Part shown: in pieces, positions 4,886-6,702 of the stretch
Layout of the letters: every line of letters begins with the position of its first letter
Numbering within the stretch: the first letter of the stretch is position 1
Origin: an uncultured Oscillibacter sp.
Lineage (GTDB): Bacteria > Bacillota > Clostridia > Oscillospirales > Oscillospiraceae
NCBI GenBank assembly: GCA_900551885.1
Contig: URXS01000107.1
Coordinates: 1-6,702 of the forward strand
Reading direction: 5' to 3'
Length of the DNA: 6,702 bases
The notes under the pieces: model-generated
What the model was told of the DNA's origin: nothing
Seen by the model: only the letters and a program-made list of their open reading frames with translations
The model's database searches: none
Position numbers and translations under genes: made by a program

Positions 4886-5314
4886 ATGAGCAAGATCGCC
4901 ATTGTTTACTAGACCGGAACCGGTCATACTGAGACCGGGGCAAACTGCATCGCCGAGGGTGCGGGAGGCCGGCGGTGAAGCGGAGCTGACGGGTCCCGCG
5001 GAGTTCTCCTCCGCCCGCTTTTCCGAGTTTTCCGCTGTGACCTTCGACTGCCCAGCCATGGGCAGCGAAGTGCTGGAGAAAGAGGATTTCGAACCCCTGT
5101 TTGCCGGGCTGGAGGGCTCTCTTGGCGGAAAGCGGGTCGCTCTCTTCGGCTCCTACGTCTGGGGCGACGGCCAGTGGATGCGGGACTGGTGCGCCCGCTG
5201 TGAGGGTGCCAACGCTACACTGCTTGACGAGCAGGGCCTGATTGTCAACGAGGCCCCGACGCCGACGCTCAGGAGGCCTGCCGGGATCTGGGACGCAGAC
5301 TGGCCGCCTGGTGA
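4886..5314 (+). pseudogene. Flavodoxin pseudogene
   Basis: Flavodoxins are small FMN electron carriers. The remnant keeps a ribosome site (AAAAAGGA, 4872-4879) and start (MSKIAIVY), but codon 9, tryptophan in this family (VYWSGTGNTE), is TAG at 4910-4912. The FMN phosphate loop remains as TGTGHT. Frame changes occur twice: near 4961-4965 (two bases missing, or one extra) where AEGA passes to REAGGEAEL, and near 5256-5257 (one base missing in a proline codon) where IVNEAP passes to DADAQEACRDLGRRLAAW and stop TGA 5312-5314. Between them DCPAMGSEVLEKEDFEPLF and LFGSYVWGDGQWMRDW are plain flavodoxin segments, with Val for the usual Gly in SYGWGDG. Restoring the frame gives 143 residues, the normal size. 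Three independent lesions make recoding unlikely. The open middle frame (4902-5324) is not a gene. Confidence 0.88.
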
Positions 5315-5373
5315 GTTCCACTGAAAATCGCTGAACCCCTTTTTGACAAGTGCACCCTTTTCTCCCTCGTTTT

Positions 5374-5406
5374 GCCCCCGTGCCTTCCGGTGCGGGGCGC
5401 TTTTTT
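5374..5406 (+). terminator. Intrinsic terminator downstream of the flavodoxin pseudogene
   Basis: GCCC plus CGTGCC (5374-5384, one bulged C) pairs with GGTGCG plus GGGC (5389-5398) around a TTCC loop, with two G-T pairs, and is followed by GC and six T (5401-5406). It separates the remnant from smc. Confidence 0.78.
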
Positions 5407-5454
5407 GAAAAGAGAAAGTCCGACAAAGGGATGTCTTTGTTCCCGGAAAAATCC

Positions 5455-5483
5455 TTGAAAAAGAAGTACTTGTCTGATATAGT
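5455..5483 (+). promoter_or_regulatory. Sigma-A-type promoter of smc
   Basis: TTGAAA (5455-5460, 5 of 6), a 17-base spacer and TATAGT (5478-5483, 5 of 6) make a near-consensus vegetative promoter, with a start expected near 5490, about 33 bases before the smc start. A small inverted repeat, ACAAAG (5423-5428) with CTTTGT (5435-5440), lies just upstream. Confidence 0.82.
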
Positions 5484-5522
5484 ATATTAGTTATCGTATG
5501 TAGATTCGACAGAGGTGAGACC

Positions 5523-6702
5523 GTGTACTTAAAAGCATTGGAGATCCAGGGCTTCAAGTCCTTTCCCGACAAGACCGTGCTGAACTTCGGCGAGGACATC
5601 ACCGCCATCGTGGGCCCCAACGGCTCCGGCAAATCCAATATCTCCGACGCCATTCGGTGGGTCATGGGCGAACAGAGCGCCAAGGGCCTCCGGGGCGCCA
5701 AGATGGAGGACGTGATCTTCGGCGGCACCGAGAAGCGCGCCCAGGTGGGCTTTGCCCAGGTGACCCTGGTCATCGACAACACCGAGCACATCTTTCCCTC
5801 TATGGAGGAATCTGAGGTGGCCGTCACCCGCCGCTATTACCGCAGCGGCGAGTCGGAGTACTACATCAACCGCCAGTCTGTCCGCCTCAAGGACGTGACG
5901 GAGCTGTTCATGGACACCGGCATGGGCAAGGAGGGCTACTCCATCATCGGCCAGGGCAAGATCGACGAGATCCTCTCTGCCAAGAGCGGCGAGCGGCGGG
6001 AGATCTTTGAGGAAGCTGCCGGTATCGCCAAGTTCCGCCACCGCAAGGAGGACGCAGAGCGGAAACTGGAGCGGACGGAGGAGAACCTGGTCCGCATCAA
6101 TGACAAGATCTCCGAGCTGGAGTTGCAGGTGGATCCTCTGCGGGACCAGGCGGAGAAGGCCAAGAAATACCTGATCCTGCGGGATGAGCTGCGTGTGCTG
6201 GAGATCTCACTGTGGCTGGAGAATCTGGACGCACTGAAAGCTGGCCGGCGGAAACTGGAGACCGACTTCCACGCCGCCGAGGCGGAGCGGGACCAGGCCC
6301 GGGCAGCCCTGGATGCCCTCTATGCCGAGGGCGAGCAGTATGGCGCCCGGATGCAGGAGAAGGACATGGAGGCCGAGCGTCTGCGGACGGAGGCCTCCGA
6401 GCTGGAGAACAAGGCCAAGGAGCAGGAGGGCGCTGTGGCGGTGCTGGAGAGCACCATTGCCCACAATCAGGAGACCATTCAGCGTGCCAGCTCTGAGATG
6501 ACCGAGAGCGATACCCGGGCCGGCAGCCTGGCCGCCCAGGCCACGGAGCAGAAGGAGCGGGCAGCGGAGCTGGAGGGCCAGATTCGAGAGGAGAACGAGG
6601 CCCTGGAGGCGCTGATGGAGAAGGCACGGTCCGCCGCGGAGCGGGCGGACGGGCGCCAGAGTGAAGCGGAGGCCCTGCGAGGCCAGGAGGCCATGGCTGC
6701 CG
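5523..6702 (+). CDS. smc: Chromosome segregation ATPase SMC, N-terminal 393 codons
   Basis: SMC forms the ring-shaped condensin (with ScpA and ScpB) that compacts and separates chromosomes. The N-terminus MYLKALEIQGFKSFPDKT is the usual SMC opening. Walker A is GPNGSGKSN (31-39), followed by DAIRWVMGEQSAKGLRG (42-58) and MEDVIFGG (61-68). The Q-loop segment is IIGQGKIDEIL (141-151, Gln144), and SGERREIFEEAAGIAKFR leads into a long coiled coil from about residue 165 to the window end, rich in Glu, Arg, Ala and Leu. The hinge, second coil and C-terminal Walker B half lie beyond the edge; family members are about 1,180-1,200 residues. The start is GTG 5523, with GAGGTG (5512-5517) 5 bases upstream. 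No frame break is seen. smc usually sits between rnc and ftsY, but here its upstream neighbour is the flavodoxin remnant, and it has its own promoter. Confidence 0.97.
   Translation, partial: MYLKALEIQGFKSFPDKTVLNFGEDITAIVGPNGSGKSNISDAIRWVMGEQSAKGLRGAKMEDVIFGGTEKRAQVGFAQVTLVIDNTEHIFPSMEESEVAVTRRYYRSGESEYYINRQSVRLKDVTELFMDTGMGKEGYSIIGQGKIDEILSAKSGERREIFEEAAGIAKFRHRKEDAERKLERTEENLVRINDKISELELQVDPLRDQAEKAKKYLILRDELRVLEISLWLENLDALKAGRRKLETDFHAAEAERDQARAALDALYAEGEQYGARMQEKDMEAERLRTEASELENKAKEQEGAVAVLESTIAHNQETIQRASSEMTESDTRAGSLAAQATEQKERAAELEGQIREENEALEALMEKARSAAERADGRQSEAEALRGQEAMAA

Noticed and set aside
4910..4912. Amber codon as pyrrolysine or other recoding site
   Set aside because: The same gene has two separate frame breaks and other changed conserved residues, so simple decay explains the TAG.
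4902..5324. Open 140-codon frame read as an intact protein
   Set aside because: Its start is out of frame with the real flavodoxin start, its first 20 residues do not resemble the family, and its last 25 are out-of-frame readings of the flavodoxin end. It is the middle part of a pseudogene.
6097..6627. Minus-strand ORF of 176 codons inside smc
   Set aside because: It is proline- and serine-rich low-complexity reading opposite the SMC coiled coil, a normal effect of GC-rich codons.
1..6702. CRISPR array, insertion sequence, tRNA or rRNA
   Set aside because: No regular repeats with spacers, no transposase or terminal inverted repeats, and no cloverleaf or rRNA-like stretch were seen on either strand.

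Overview
The window looks like the chromosome of a GC-rich, low-oxygen member of the Firmicutes, most likely a gut clostridium of the Oscillospirales type. The grounds are a ClpP-like protein closely resembling Bacillus TepA, a YozG-type XRE regulator, a DUF3343/YedE/TusA-type selenium-sulfur gene set, a clostridial-type flavodoxin remnant, strong AGGAGG ribosome sites, and AT-rich intergenic stretches beside GC-rich genes. This placement is inference from protein families and gene style; no rRNA or marker comparison was possible.

Layout. (1) 1-1123, minus strand: the proline operon, read as a small unrecognised ORF with an apparent frameshift, then proB, then the first 25 codons of proA, which runs off the left edge. 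(2) 1247-2011, plus strand: tepA, a ClpP-family serine peptidase, closed by a clear intrinsic terminator. (3) 2030-2966, plus strand: a compact promoter-to-terminator unit holding a 32-residue membrane peptide, a five-helix membrane protein and an XRE repressor, chained by two ATGA stop/start overlaps. It ends in a 12-bp hairpin that also serves the convergent operon. (4) 2960-4617, minus strand: a selenium/sulfur handling set read DUF3343 carrier, YedE membrane transporter, TusA-like sulfurtransferase. A similar 23-bp element lies upstream of both DUF3343 and yedE, and a terminator-like hairpin lies between them. (5) 4618-4885: AT-rich intergenic DNA with an unexplained inverted repeat. (6) 4886-5314, plus strand: a flavodoxin pseudogene with an amber codon and two frame breaks. 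(7) 5374-6702, plus strand: a terminator, a near-consensus promoter and the first 393 codons of smc, the chromosome condensation ATPase, cut by the right edge.

How the parts work together. ProB and ProA catalyse the first two steps of proline synthesis from glutamate. YedE probably brings a sulfur or selenium compound across the membrane, and the TusA-like protein and DUF3343 protein would carry it as a persulfide or perselenide; no selD or selenoprotein gene is visible here. The XRE unit resembles self-regulated membrane protein/repressor pairs of Firmicutes, with the extra tiny membrane peptide as its least familiar part. The points most worth following are the frameshifted ORF ahead of proB, the 32-residue peptide and the leader hairpin before it, the paired element in the selenium/sulfur genes, and the freshly broken flavodoxin.
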